Source: JAFAGX01 sp035622175
GTDB taxonomy: Bacteria > Acidobacteriota > Terriglobia > Terriglobales > Acidobacteriaceae
Assembly (NCBI GenBank): GCA_035622175.1
Contig: DASPVV010000034.1
Span: 1 to 64,000, forward strand
DNA: 64,000 nucleotides
Direction of reading: 5' to 3'
Shown: piece after piece, positions 55,963 through 63,700 of the stretch
Position numbering within the stretch: the stretch's first letter is position 1
How the letters are laid out: each line of letters starts with the position of its first letter
The notes under the pieces: model-generated
Database searches by the model: none
What the model saw: only the letters and a program-made list of their open reading frames with translations
Told to the model about the DNA's origin: nothing
Program-made: the position numbers and the translations under genes

Positions 55963-58017
55963 CTAGGATCTCGTCGGTACCGATTGCTTCGCCTGTTCTT
56001 CCTGCAAGGCGTTCAGACATCTGCGGATCGCTTGTTCTTGCTCGCTCGACAGCTCGTGCGGGCCCGCCAATCGTTCCAGGAGCGCTCGATAACCGTTGGC
56101 GTAGGCATCAAACCACCGCTGCATCTGGTTCACCGTCCTGTCGGACCAATCGCTCGCCAGTTGGCGATAGGCGGTCAGAGCCCGCCCTAGGTCCGGTGCA
56201 ATCACTCTCGCCAATCTCTGGGCGGTCCGACGCTCGGCGAACCTACGTCCCAGCAGACAGGCCACCGCTGGACGCGTTGACCTCACGCTGATCCTTCCCA
56301 GATCAAGCACCGGCATTTCCCGCAAGCAGCCGGAGAACTCCTCCGAGGTCGGAACATCGTCCAGCCGCAACGCCTGCGCGGTCCGCTGCAACGTGCCGTG
56401 GAGTTCGTCGCGCAGAGCAGAAAAAACATCGTGCAGCTGCCTGCTCTTTTCTGCGACTACCTGGTGTACCGCAGCGCGCAGGACTGCTGGCGCGTCCGCT
56501 TCCCTGCTGCCATGATTCCAAAGATCCACCAGAGCAGCCGCAGTTTTTGATATCGCCCCAGAAGCCAGGTCGCCGATCTCGTTCGCCGTTTGTTTCAGCG
56601 TGGCATGGGCCTCCTGGAGTTTTCCGCCAGCCTGGCGTAGCCTGCCCTCCAGATCACGAAGCTCCTCCGTAGTGAGCCTGAGTTGGTCGCCCTGGCGCAG
56701 GCGCCCCTTAAGGGCGGATTCGACAGACTGCTGTAGCCTTCCCACCTTTCGCCGGATCGACCGCAACTTCAAATCCTGGGACTGGCCGTAAACAGGAGCA
56801 ATGTCTTTCTCAAACCATTGCGTCAGCAGATGTCTTGCCGCGGCCTGGGCACTCACGGCATGCACCTGAGTCTCCAGGTTAAGCTCCGAGCGGAGGTGGC
56901 CCTTGACATACTCGATCACTTGGCCGCGGTCAGCGGGGGACAGGAGGTCAGCCTTGCTCAGAAGGATGTTCGCGGGAATCCCTGCTTCGTAGAGAGCGTG
57001 CACAATCCGCACGTCATCCGCGGTAAGGGTTGCACCTGCGTCAATCAGAACGACCCCCAAATCGCAACGGGGCAAATAGGCCAAGGTCTCCCCGGCGCCG
57101 CGAGTCGCCAAGGAACCCAGACCTGGCGTGTCCACAAAGACGATGCCCTCCCGCAAGCGGGGCGATGACATCTGAACAACGATCCGCGTGACGTGCTTTT
57201 CGTTCCCCGGGTTGCTCTGTTCCGCAACAAACCCTGCCAGGCGCGAAACTGGAAACTGCTCCGGCGGTCGATTGGCAAACCACACACGGACAGCCGGAAT
57301 CTCTCCGTAAGCGATTCGAGTGGGAACGGCGGTGATGGGAGTGACGCCGACGGGTAACACGTCCGTTCCGAGGGTTGCATTCAGCAGTGACGACTTGCCC
57401 GAACTAACCCGTCCAAAGACAGCGATCTCGAAGCTGTTGTCCGCGAGCCGATCCAGAATCGTGGAGAGGCTGGAGCGGAACTCCACCAACCCTCGTTCGC
57501 TGATGATCGCCTCCAGTTTCTTGAGCAGGGCCACCTCCGCTCCGGCCTGCTCCAATCGAAGCAGACGGTCCCGCAGGTTCTCGCCCGCTCCACGGGTTAT
57601 GTACTGATCGAGTTGGTGGGTGAGGCTGAGAAGCTCGGCGGCAATCCCGTTCAGTTCGAGGGCAGCCGCGGCCGGAATCTCACCATAGCCGCGCATATAT
57701 TTTGGCTGCAACTCCTCGGCGGCGATACCGGCGAAGGTCAGAATCGTATGCAGACAGCGACTCATGGGAATGGAGGGCTCAGGCCGGGCAATACCCTGAC
57801 CCACCAGCACACGGGCCAGTTGGAAGCGGATGCGAGCGATGTAGTCTTCAATGACATGCCGTTGCGCCGGCGTGATGTCGGGCAGGTACTCAGGAAATGC
57901 CCTCGTTGAATCGGAGACATTGACCACGTTCTCCATATCGGCCAGGAGCTTGTCGATGTGGCGACAGGTAATCGACAGGCGGCGGGCGTGGTTCGAATTG
58001 AGGGACTCCTGTGCCAT
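55963..58017 (-). CDS. Dynamin-family GTPase, first gene of the fluoride operon
   Basis: 684-residue bacterial dynamin-like protein. The ATG at 58017 has GGAG 5 bases upstream. About 190 residues of helical lead are followed by G1 GRVSSGKSS, G2 in TPITAVPT, G3 DTPGLGS and a variant G4 (SKAD, in ILLSKADLL). A helical stalk makes up the rest. It is clearly related to the second dynamin in the operon but longer. It lies directly behind the fluoride riboswitch, so its expression should rise with fluoride. A membrane-remodelling role is expected from the family. What links it to fluoride is not known. Confidence 0.9.
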   Translation of the reverse strand: MAQESLNSNHARRLSITCRHIDKLLADMENVVNVSDSTRAFPEYLPDITPAQRHVIEDYIARIRFQLARVLVGQGIARPEPSIPMSRCLHTILTFAGIAAEELQPKYMRGYGEIPAAAALELNGIAAELLSLTHQLDQYITRGAGENLRDRLLRLEQAGAEVALLKKLEAIISERGLVEFRSSLSTILDRLADNSFEIAVFGRVSSGKSSLLNATLGTDVLPVGVTPITAVPTRIAYGEIPAVRVWFANRPPEQFPVSRLAGFVAEQSNPGNEKHVTRIVVQMSSPRLREGIVFVDTPGLGSLATRGAGETLAYLPRCDLGVVLIDAGATLTADDVRIVHALYEAGIPANILLSKADLLSPADRGQVIEYVKGHLRSELNLETQVHAVSAQAAARHLLTQWFEKDIAPVYGQSQDLKLRSIRRKVGRLQQSVESALKGRLRQGDQLRLTTEELRDLEGRLRQAGGKLQEAHATLKQTANEIGDLASGAISKTAAALVDLWNHGSREADAPAVLRAAVHQVVAEKSRQLHDVFSALRDELHGTLQRTAQALRLDDVPTSEEFSGCLREMPVLDLGRISVRSTRPAVACLLGRRFAERRTAQRLARVIAPDLGRALTAYRQLASDWSDRTVNQMQRWFDAYANGYRALLERLAGPHELSSEQEQAIRRCLNALQEEQAKQSVPTRS

Positions 58018-58080
58018 GAAGGCTCCAGCCGAAGCAGACACGCACACGTCCTGCTTCCCTTATCCTCAACGCAAGTTCAG

Positions 58081-58146
58081 GGAATCTCTTGGGATCAGAA
58101 GGTGGAGGGGAGCATTTCGCAAATCAACCCCTACCAAGAGAATTCC
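58081..58146 (-). other. Long stem between the riboswitch and the first gene
   Basis: On the minus strand GGAATTCTCTTGG (58146-58134) pairs with CCAAGAGATTCC (58092-58081) with one bulged T. An inner AGGGG/CCCCT stem sits inside the loop. The stem starts about 10 bases after the aptamer, so it could be part of the expression platform that turns fluoride binding into gene control. No T-run follows, which argues against simple termination. Confidence 0.5.
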
Positions 58147-58155
58147 TTCTTCTTT

Positions 58156-58204
58156 GTAGGAGTCATCTGCCCATGCGGGCGGTTATAGGTGAACTCCAAC
58201 ACCC
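58156..58204 (-). ncRNA. Fluoride riboswitch (crcB motif)
   Basis: The minus strand reads, in order, GGGTGTTGGAGTTCACC (58204-58188), TATAACC, GCCCGCATGGGC (58180-58169) and AGATGACTCCTAC (58168-58156). P1 is GGTG/CACC, the pseudoknot-forming region GGAGT pairs with ACTCC of GATGACTCCTAC, and GCCC/GGGC closes the small hairpin. The layout and conserved TGACTCCTAC end match known fluoride aptamers, and the GGAGT/ACTCC pair has changed on both sides relative to the GGTGT/ACACC of the Pseudomonas example. The following operon encodes CrcB, which fits. It begins one base after the predicted transcription start. Confidence 0.93.
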
Positions 58205-58211
58205 AGACAGA

Positions 58212-58241
58212 ATTATGGCAACCGGAGGGGCATGCCGTCAA
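58212..58241 (-). promoter_or_regulatory. Sigma-70-like promoter of the fluoride operon
   Basis: TTGACG (58241-58236) and CATAAT (58217-58212) are separated by 18 bases. The predicted transcription start near 58205 coincides with the 5' edge of the fluoride aptamer. No other good promoter was seen between this point and the ATPase gene upstream. Confidence 0.72.
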
Positions 58242-58299
58242 TCGTTATCGACATCGATCGAGCGTGTTTTCCGGTTACGCCTGTCGAATTCGCAGACAT

Positions 58300-59076
58300 T
58301 CAGCGGCCCCGCACCGCAGATGCCCAATGCATGCGGAAGTCGATATAGAGTGGCGAAATCTTAATGTGCTCGTCGGTACGGTATTTTGGGTTCTTGGCCA
58401 TCTGAAGCATGGAGAGGATCGCACCCGGATTTCCTTGGCTCAGCTTCAGCATCTTTCCCAGGAATTCCTTGAGATTCGACGCCGAAAGGTGAGTGCGTTC
58501 GGTCATGGCTTGCGTGAACCGTTCGGCAGTGGCAGAGGCAAAGTTCTTCAACTCGTAACGGTCGTGCCGATTCGAATACAAAGGCTGGAGACACCCGGTG
58601 TCTTCCATGTGACTGGATTGCGCGACGGCGATGACCGGCGTGGAGCACCACCCGAGAATCTCCCGCATGGCCATTGCAAAGGATGGGGATGGACAACCCA
58701 CGTGATCGAGGACAATCGAGTAGCTGCCGTGGCGCAGGGCATCCATTACGATGCCCCTGAGGGAAACGGCGGATTTTGCTCGGATGCCATCTCGGTCGCA
58801 GCAGATTCGTTGGACACCCGGATCGCCTCTTTCCAATAAAGACTGAGCCACACTACGAAAGACCAGGTGCGGGCTGGCCGAAGTTTCACAATATAGAACC
58901 GTAGGCATCTGCTCGAGCAGGCTCCGAAGAAGCAACGTCTTGCCAACCCCCGTTGGCCCATGGAGAAGAAACGGCTTCTTCGTCAGCACACGTTGATGGA
59001 GGGCGCGCTGTTCTTCCTCGCGACCAAAAACGAGATTTCCCATTTCTATGTGCACGTCGTACACCGTGTCGATCAC
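58300..59076 (-). CDS. AAA-type ATPase
   Basis: 258 residues. Walker A is HGPTGVGKT and Walker B probably SIVLDH. The protein opens with FGREEEQRALHQRVL, as in ATPases of the AAA_16-like and AFG1-like groups that act as molecular switches. A TEIAVAQSSH-like strand and a C-terminal helical lid (NLKEFLGKMLKLSQGNPGAI) follow. The start is uncertain: GTG at 59076 or ATG at 59043. It lies on the same strand upstream of the fluoride operon promoter but outside that transcript unit. Its target is unknown. Confidence 0.78.
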   Translation of the reverse strand: MIDTVYDVHIEMGNLVFGREEEQRALHQRVLTKKPFLLHGPTGVGKTLLLRSLLEQMPTVLYCETSASPHLVFRSVAQSLLERGDPGVQRICCDRDGIRAKSAVSLRGIVMDALRHGSYSIVLDHVGCPSPSFAMAMREILGWCSTPVIAVAQSSHMEDTGCLQPLYSNRHDRYELKNFASATAERFTQAMTERTHLSASNLKEFLGKMLKLSQGNPGAILSMLQMAKNPKYRTDEHIKISPLYIDFRMHWASAVRGR

Positions 59077-59436
59077 TCACCGCGGGATCACGCCTAGCGC
59101 ACGCTGGGTGATAGTTGCCACTCGACTTGGAACTCTTTGCTGGTGCCTGCCGTGGCTATGACTCCGCGACAAGACCTGCTTGTCAGGAGTCATCAGCTGT
59201 TCCGGCTCAAAGGAGGGACAGCGGTTCGCGGTGAACTCCTTCACCGTTGGTACTGCAGTCTATTATAGCGGACTGGGCGTCCGCAGCAGCAAGTTGTCGC
59301 CGACCTTCGGCGTACGTCTGATGGTTAAGGTCGCAGCCGGGAGGGATGTTAAATGCTGCACCGTACTGGGAATCAAGATTAGACCTAGTGTTGCACTCGG
59401 GGGACAATTAGTATCGAGAGATAGGAAGGAGTTATC
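59077..59436. other. Intergenic region
   Basis: About 360 bp between the divergent AAA ATPase gene and the small coiled-coil gene. It must contain both upstream regions. No gene, repeat or clear promoter was found. Confidence 0.4.
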
Positions 59437-59601
59437 GTGTCCCAATCAGCCATTCGCCAGGCAACGGAAAGACTCGAGCAACAGACCCAGGAAGGACAAA
59501 CGCAGAAAGAGCTAGCGAACATCCGTGCGTCTCTTGAAAGGATTGCCGACATCCTTGAGAAAATCAATAGTGCGATGCAGAAAATCGTAGAGGGTCCTTA
59601 A
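59437..59601 (+). CDS. Small coiled-coil protein
   Basis: 54 residues, starting with GTG. A very good ribosome-binding site, AGGAAGGAG, lies 5 bases upstream. The protein reads as one continuous amphipathic helix rich in Gln, Glu and Lys (ATERLEQQTQEGQTQKELAN ... RIADILEKINSAMQKIVEG), which looks like a short coiled coil. It has no signal or membrane segment. The family is unknown. It is easily missed because of its size. Confidence 0.6.
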   Translation: MSQSAIRQATERLEQQTQEGQTQKELANIRASLERIADILEKINSAMQKIVEGP

Positions 59602-59708
59602 CTCTCTCAGCCGCACGAATATGACTCAGTCACACCGGGGATTTTTGCCTGCCATCCTTTTGCGTCCGCCTCCTGGGTTGATGAACTGCGGGAGTGAGAT
59701 TCCCTTGC

Positions 59709-59900
59709 ATGGAACCGCGTGCTGGAGCCTCCATCAGTAAGGACGACGCAAGTCTGCGCCGTCGCACCAAGAAGAAAGAGCCAGGCAGTCGTGCGCTCAT
59801 GATTCTGATCCTCGTGCTGCTCTTCGTCTTCTTAGTGCACCGCATTCGACAACAACAGCGAGGGATTCCGCATCCGGCTCCCGCCCCGGCTCATCATTAG
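59709..59900 (+). CDS. Possible small single-pass membrane protein
   Basis: 63 residues. A charged N-terminus (LRRRTKKKEPGSR) is followed by one hydrophobic helix (ALMILILVLLFVFLVHRI) and a Gln/Pro/His-rich tail. The ATG at 59709 has a weak GTGAG site about 10 bases upstream; a GTG at 59694 could also serve. The pattern fits a cytoplasm-facing membrane peptide, but it has no known relatives. Confidence 0.42.
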   Translation: MEPRAGASISKDDASLRRRTKKKEPGSRALMILILVLLFVFLVHRIRQQQRGIPHPAPAPAHH

Positions 59901-60212
59901 CATGAACCTCGTTGTGGAGTCCTGATCCCCCAAAAAGTGTGTCGTGGAGACCAGGCTGCGCGCTTGCGTGAGCCGGCTGCTAGCCTTAGTCGATGGTGGG
60001 AGCAGTGCTCGTGCAGGAGGGCTGCCGACGAGGGAGCCGCGCCTCGCGCCACGGATGGGAACCTACACGGCTCCATCTTGCCCGATTCACTCCCCGATCG
60101 TTTGCGAGCGTTCCGTCGAAGCCGGTCACCACTCGGGGTAACGCAAGGTCGATCGAAAGGCATTGGCGCGCGCGGGCACTCGGTACAACTCACGGTGAAG
60201 TCGGATGGCGTA
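59901..60212. other. Intergenic region
   Basis: About 310 bp with no convincing gene. Open frames on the minus strand run antisense to nothing recognisable and lack ribosome-binding sites. Confidence 0.4.
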
Positions 60213-60662
60213 CTATTGTGGGCTAAGAACGACTTCGCGAGCGATGCGTGTGCCGAGAGGATCGCGCAATGCCTCGCGAGTCTTGTAACCCTGCCTTTGT
60301 TGTTCGTCGGAGCCAATGACCTGCTGGGCGAGCTCATCCGCTTTTTGTTCATTGGATTCCAGGGTGGCCAGATCTTTGACCTCGGTGATCAACATCATGT
60401 TAAAGTCGGCCGCATTGTGCGATTCCGTTTCCAGAACCTTGTATCCTAAAGTCAGTCCGCGTGATTTGAACGCTTCTTGCTCTCTCTTCCAATCGGTTGC
60501 CAGCCATTCCTTGTAAGCGCTATCCATGCCGGGCTTAACTCGAACGAACTGAATTTCCCACACCGTTCCGCTGTGGTAGGGACGCGTAACCTGAGCGTAC
60601 AACGACCAACCGAGCAATGCCAATGAGACCGCCAACGCCGTCCCCAATATTTTTGTGTTCAT
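60213..60662 (-). CDS. Exported protein of unknown function
   Basis: 149 residues. The ATG at 60662 has GGGAGGTGGTCAGGA upstream and opens a signal peptide (MNTKILGTALAVSLALLGWS). The mature part (SGTVWEIQFVRVKPGMDSAY ... DFNMMLITEVKDLATLESNE) resembles exported alpha/beta proteins of the dimeric-barrel type, in which conserved Met and Trp residues line the core. No catalytic motif was recognised. It stands alone. Confidence 0.68.
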   Translation of the reverse strand: MNTKILGTALAVSLALLGWSLYAQVTRPYHSGTVWEIQFVRVKPGMDSAYKEWLATDWKREQEAFKSRGLTLGYKVLETESHNAADFNMMLITEVKDLATLESNEQKADELAQQVIGSDEQQRQGYKTREALRDPLGTRIAREVVLSPQ

Positions 60663-60903
60663 TCCTGACCACCTCCCGCTGAGCAACATACGTGGCGGTG
60701 AGTGTCTTGTCAACGTGGAGACGGCCATCGGTTCTCTTGTACCCGCACTTCTATTGCGAGTCGGCCTGCATACTGTATCGCGAGAATAACCTTGTTCTCG
60801 AATCTCATTGCAGGTGTCGTTTCTCTGACGAGCGCTCGAACTCTTGGATCGCGGGAAGCTGGAACGGGTCAGAAAATGCTAAGCGCTGGCAATCGGGTGT
60901 CGC

Positions 60904-61413
60904 TCAGACCGATCCATAATTCCTTTCGTCGTCGACAACGCCAACCGAACGGTCGCGGGTTTCCCCATGGAGTCGAACCACCAAATACCAAACGATGACG
61001 GCATTCAGCACGAGTACCGCACCCCTCGGAAGCGTCAGCCGATCGTAGAGCTCATAGATCTCCAAGGGCAGCAGGGAGCCAGTGATCAAGACAGTGATCC
61101 ACTCTCCCCATCGCTGCAAAGTCCAGAGACCAAGGCCTTCGGCCAGAAACAGCGCGGCATAGACAAACGCTCCGATTCCGAGCTCATGCAGCCGTCGCGG
61201 TGTGATATGGGTTGTTCGTGCAAGTATCTGCATGACAACGTGATTGCCGGGATTGAGGTGATACTTGCCGACAAGCTCGGCTGCGTAGGCAAAGATGTCT
61301 TTGTTCTGAAGACGGAGTGCGCCAATCCCGGCGGCCACGAGTAGGGTCGCTTTGATGAATTTGAACATCGCGATCGAGCGAAGCAGCAGGCGGTGAGAGT
61401 CAGATCTGAGCAT
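60904..61413 (-). CDS. DUF2127 membrane protein
   Basis: 169 residues with four hydrophobic segments (FIKATLLVAAGIGALRL, LGIGAFVYAALFLAEGLGLW, WGEWITVLITGSLLPLEIYE, GAVLVLNAVIVWYLVV). This order and the YHLNPGNHVVMQIL stretch match the DUF2127 family, whose function is unknown. The likely start is the ATG at 61413. It follows phnX on the same strand at about 80 bp, so shared transcription is possible. Confidence 0.83.
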   Translation of the reverse strand: MLRSDSHRLLLRSIAMFKFIKATLLVAAGIGALRLQNKDIFAYAAELVGKYHLNPGNHVVMQILARTTHITPRRLHELGIGAFVYAALFLAEGLGLWTLQRWGEWITVLITGSLLPLEIYELYDRLTLPRGAVLVLNAVIVWYLVVRLHGETRDRSVGVVDDERNYGSV

Positions 61414-61493
61414 GGAATGAGAATCAATTCTTCAATCGCGCACGAGCGTGATGACAGCCGCTCCTTCCCAACCGGTACGCCCCTCGCAGAACG

Positions 61494-62321
61494 CTAGGGC
61501 CGCTCCCCCGTCCGCAGGCGAACTTCAATCCGGTCCAGGACAGGATCGAGGTCAGCCAGGGTGTCGACGACGTAGTGCGCGCCGGCGTCCAGCAACTGTC
61601 GATAAGCCGTCTGCAAGCGCTCGGCACGTTCCCCTGGCGGCAAGGCACACCACTGTTCTTCCGTCAGTCCAATCGTGTTTCCCGTGCGGGCGACGGCAAC
61701 GGCCCAGGTGCCTGCATTGAGCCCCTCTTCAATATCGCTGATCGTATCACCGACCTTGACCACCGCTACCAAAGGAAAAACTTTCATGCGAACCGCGTTC
61801 TCATAGAGCATCCAAGGAAGCGGGCGTCCGGCTCCCACATCATCCGGGCAGAGGGCACAATCGGGCACATAGCCTTGGCTGGCCGCATGGGCAAGCAGGA
61901 CTTCGAGCAGAGGCCGTGTATAACCGGTCGTGCTGCCGATCTTGAGCCCGCGGTCGCGCATGCGTTGCACCGCGCTACTCACGCCTGCGATCACCGTCGA
62001 GCACTCTACCAGGCACTTCATCTGTTGGGGCAGGAAATCGGCGAACAAAGTCTCCACCGTATCTTCCCCCGGGGACTTCTGATAGCGTCTTTCCCACTCT
62101 CGGGCGATGCGCGGATGCCGGAGCAGGGAGCGGATGTGGTCTTTCTTGAGAACGCCCATGTCCCGGCGAGCTTCGTCTTCGGTAATCTCGATTTCCCGGT
62201 CAGCAAAAATCTTCTGCAGCACGCGCATGGGAGCCAGGCTGCCGTGGTCCACGGTGGTGCCGGCCCAGTCAAGAACCACAGCCTGCAGCCCGGCGCGGTA
62301 AGGTCGGTTCACGCTGTTCAT
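61494..62321 (-). CDS. phnX: Phosphonoacetaldehyde hydrolase
   Basis: 275 residues, HAD-superfamily phosphonatase. The nucleophile motif is VVLDWAGTTVDHG; a cap region with the Lys-containing MGVLKKDHIRSLL follows (the Lys forms the Schiff base), then IGSTTGYTRPLLE and VKVGDTISDIEEGLNAG. The enzyme splits phosphonoacetaldehyde into acetaldehyde and phosphate. The start overlaps the phnW stop by an ATGA, so the two are coupled. Together they let the cell use 2-aminoethylphosphonate as phosphorus source. Confidence 0.94.
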   Translation of the reverse strand: MNSVNRPYRAGLQAVVLDWAGTTVDHGSLAPMRVLQKIFADREIEITEDEARRDMGVLKKDHIRSLLRHPRIAREWERRYQKSPGEDTVETLFADFLPQQMKCLVECSTVIAGVSSAVQRMRDRGLKIGSTTGYTRPLLEVLLAHAASQGYVPDCALCPDDVGAGRPLPWMLYENAVRMKVFPLVAVVKVGDTISDIEEGLNAGTWAVAVARTGNTIGLTEEQWCALPPGERAERLQTAYRQLLDAGAHYVVDTLADLDPVLDRIEVRLRTGERP

Positions 62322-63445
62322 GGGTGAGTGACGGCGGGCGACAAATCGACTTGCATCTCGCGGAGCACCCGTCGAATGGCGGCTACAAGCGCTCGTATGT
62401 CCTGAGGAAAGATGTGTCCGATGGTGCCAACACGGAAACAATCGGCGTTGCTTACTTTGCCGGCGTAGATCACAAAGCCCAATTCGCTCAGCCGCCGGTA
62501 AAAGGCGGGGAAGTCAAAACGCTCGTGCGCCGGGAAGCGGAACGATGTGATGACGTAGCTCTGGTGCTGGGGCGCGAGATAAGGTTCAAACCCAAGCTCC
62601 GTCATGCCGTTTATCAACACCTGCCGATTCGCTGCGTACCGAGCAGCCCGGCCGGCTACCCCGCCTTCCGCTTCCAACTCCTGCAAAGCTTGCTCGAAGG
62701 CAAGCAGGGCATGGGTCGGAGGCGTGAAGCGGAACTGTCCGTCACTTTCCAATCCCTTCCATTGGGCCAGCAGATCGAGGCTCACGCTGCGCGCGCAGCC
62801 TTCCGCCGCCTGCAGTAGATCACGGCGAGCCAGCACGAATGCGAACCCCGGTACTCCCTGAATGCACTTGTTTGCCGAAGACACCAAAACATCGATCTGC
62901 TCTCCGGCGATGTCGATGGGAATACCGCCAAAGCTGCTCATGGCGTCGACCATGAATAAGCGGCCTCCACTGCGCACGATGCGGCCTAGCTCGGCGATAG
63001 GGTTCACAATCCCGGTCGAGGTTTCGCAATGGACGGTTGCGACGTGGCTGATGGCTGGGTCTTCAACCAGTGCCCGACGCACGCGCTCGACGTGAACTGG
63101 AGTGGCCTCTTCGAAGACGATGGTTTTGCACGAGATGCCCAGGACTGTGGCGATCTTTGCCATGCGATGACCGTAGGCTCCATTGATCGCAACCAGTAAT
63201 TTCCCGCTGCTTGGAAGCAAAGACGAGAGCACAGATTCGATGGCAAAGGTACCGGATCCTTGCATGAGGATGGCCTCGTAAGAGCCATGGGCTACCTGAC
63301 CGAGTTCCAGCAGACGGCGGCGAATGTGGCTTACCAAAGACAGGAACTCTGCATCGCGCGAACCCAGATCGCGCAGCATGGCTTGTTTCACGGTGTCGCT
63401 GGTGGTCAGGGGGCCGGGAGTGAACAGAAGTTTACTCTGGCTCAT
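62318..63445 (-). CDS. phnW: 2-Aminoethylphosphonate-pyruvate transaminase
   Basis: 375 residues, PLP-dependent class V aminotransferase. It opens SKLLFTPGPLTTSDTVKQAM, followed by LRDLGSRDAEF and GSGTFAIESVLSS. The PLP-Lys region is VSSANKCIQGVPG, and VDAMSSFGGIPID holds the Asp. It converts 2-aminoethylphosphonate and pyruvate to phosphonoacetaldehyde and alanine. The ATG at 63445 has GAGGA 9 bases upstream. It is the first gene of the phnW-phnX pair. No phosphonate transporter or regulator was seen in this window. Confidence 0.94.
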   Translation of the reverse strand: MSQSKLLFTPGPLTTSDTVKQAMLRDLGSRDAEFLSLVSHIRRRLLELGQVAHGSYEAILMQGSGTFAIESVLSSLLPSSGKLLVAINGAYGHRMAKIATVLGISCKTIVFEEATPVHVERVRRALVEDPAISHVATVHCETSTGIVNPIAELGRIVRSGGRLFMVDAMSSFGGIPIDIAGEQIDVLVSSANKCIQGVPGFAFVLARRDLLQAAEGCARSVSLDLLAQWKGLESDGQFRFTPPTHALLAFEQALQELEAEGGVAGRAARYAANRQVLINGMTELGFEPYLAPQHQSYVITSFRFPAHERFDFPAFYRRLSELGFVIYAGKVSNADCFRVGTIGHIFPQDIRALVAAIRRVLREMQVDLSPAVTHP

Positions 63446-63700
63446 CGATCGGGTTCCTCGGAAGTCGACAGAAAACCAGCCGGCAAGCTTGAGTCTGCAG
63501 GATGTGCCCAAGAAATCTTACCAAACTTAGGGTAACCGCGGAGAGCAAAACGGCTCAGTGGCCACGACTTTAAGACTTGGCGGCGAAGGTGGGGGCGCTT
63601 CGACTGGTGCCGCAACCGAGCAAGGTTGCTGTCTTGAGCCGGGTTCGGGGGGATGACGGGCTGCACTCGGAAACGAGCGGCCCGCCGACGAGAACCAAGA

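Noticed and set aside
58204..58360. Possibility that the AAA ATPase is part of the fluoride operon
   Set aside because: The promoter and aptamer lie after its stop, so it is outside the fluoride-controlled transcript, although read-through from it is possible.
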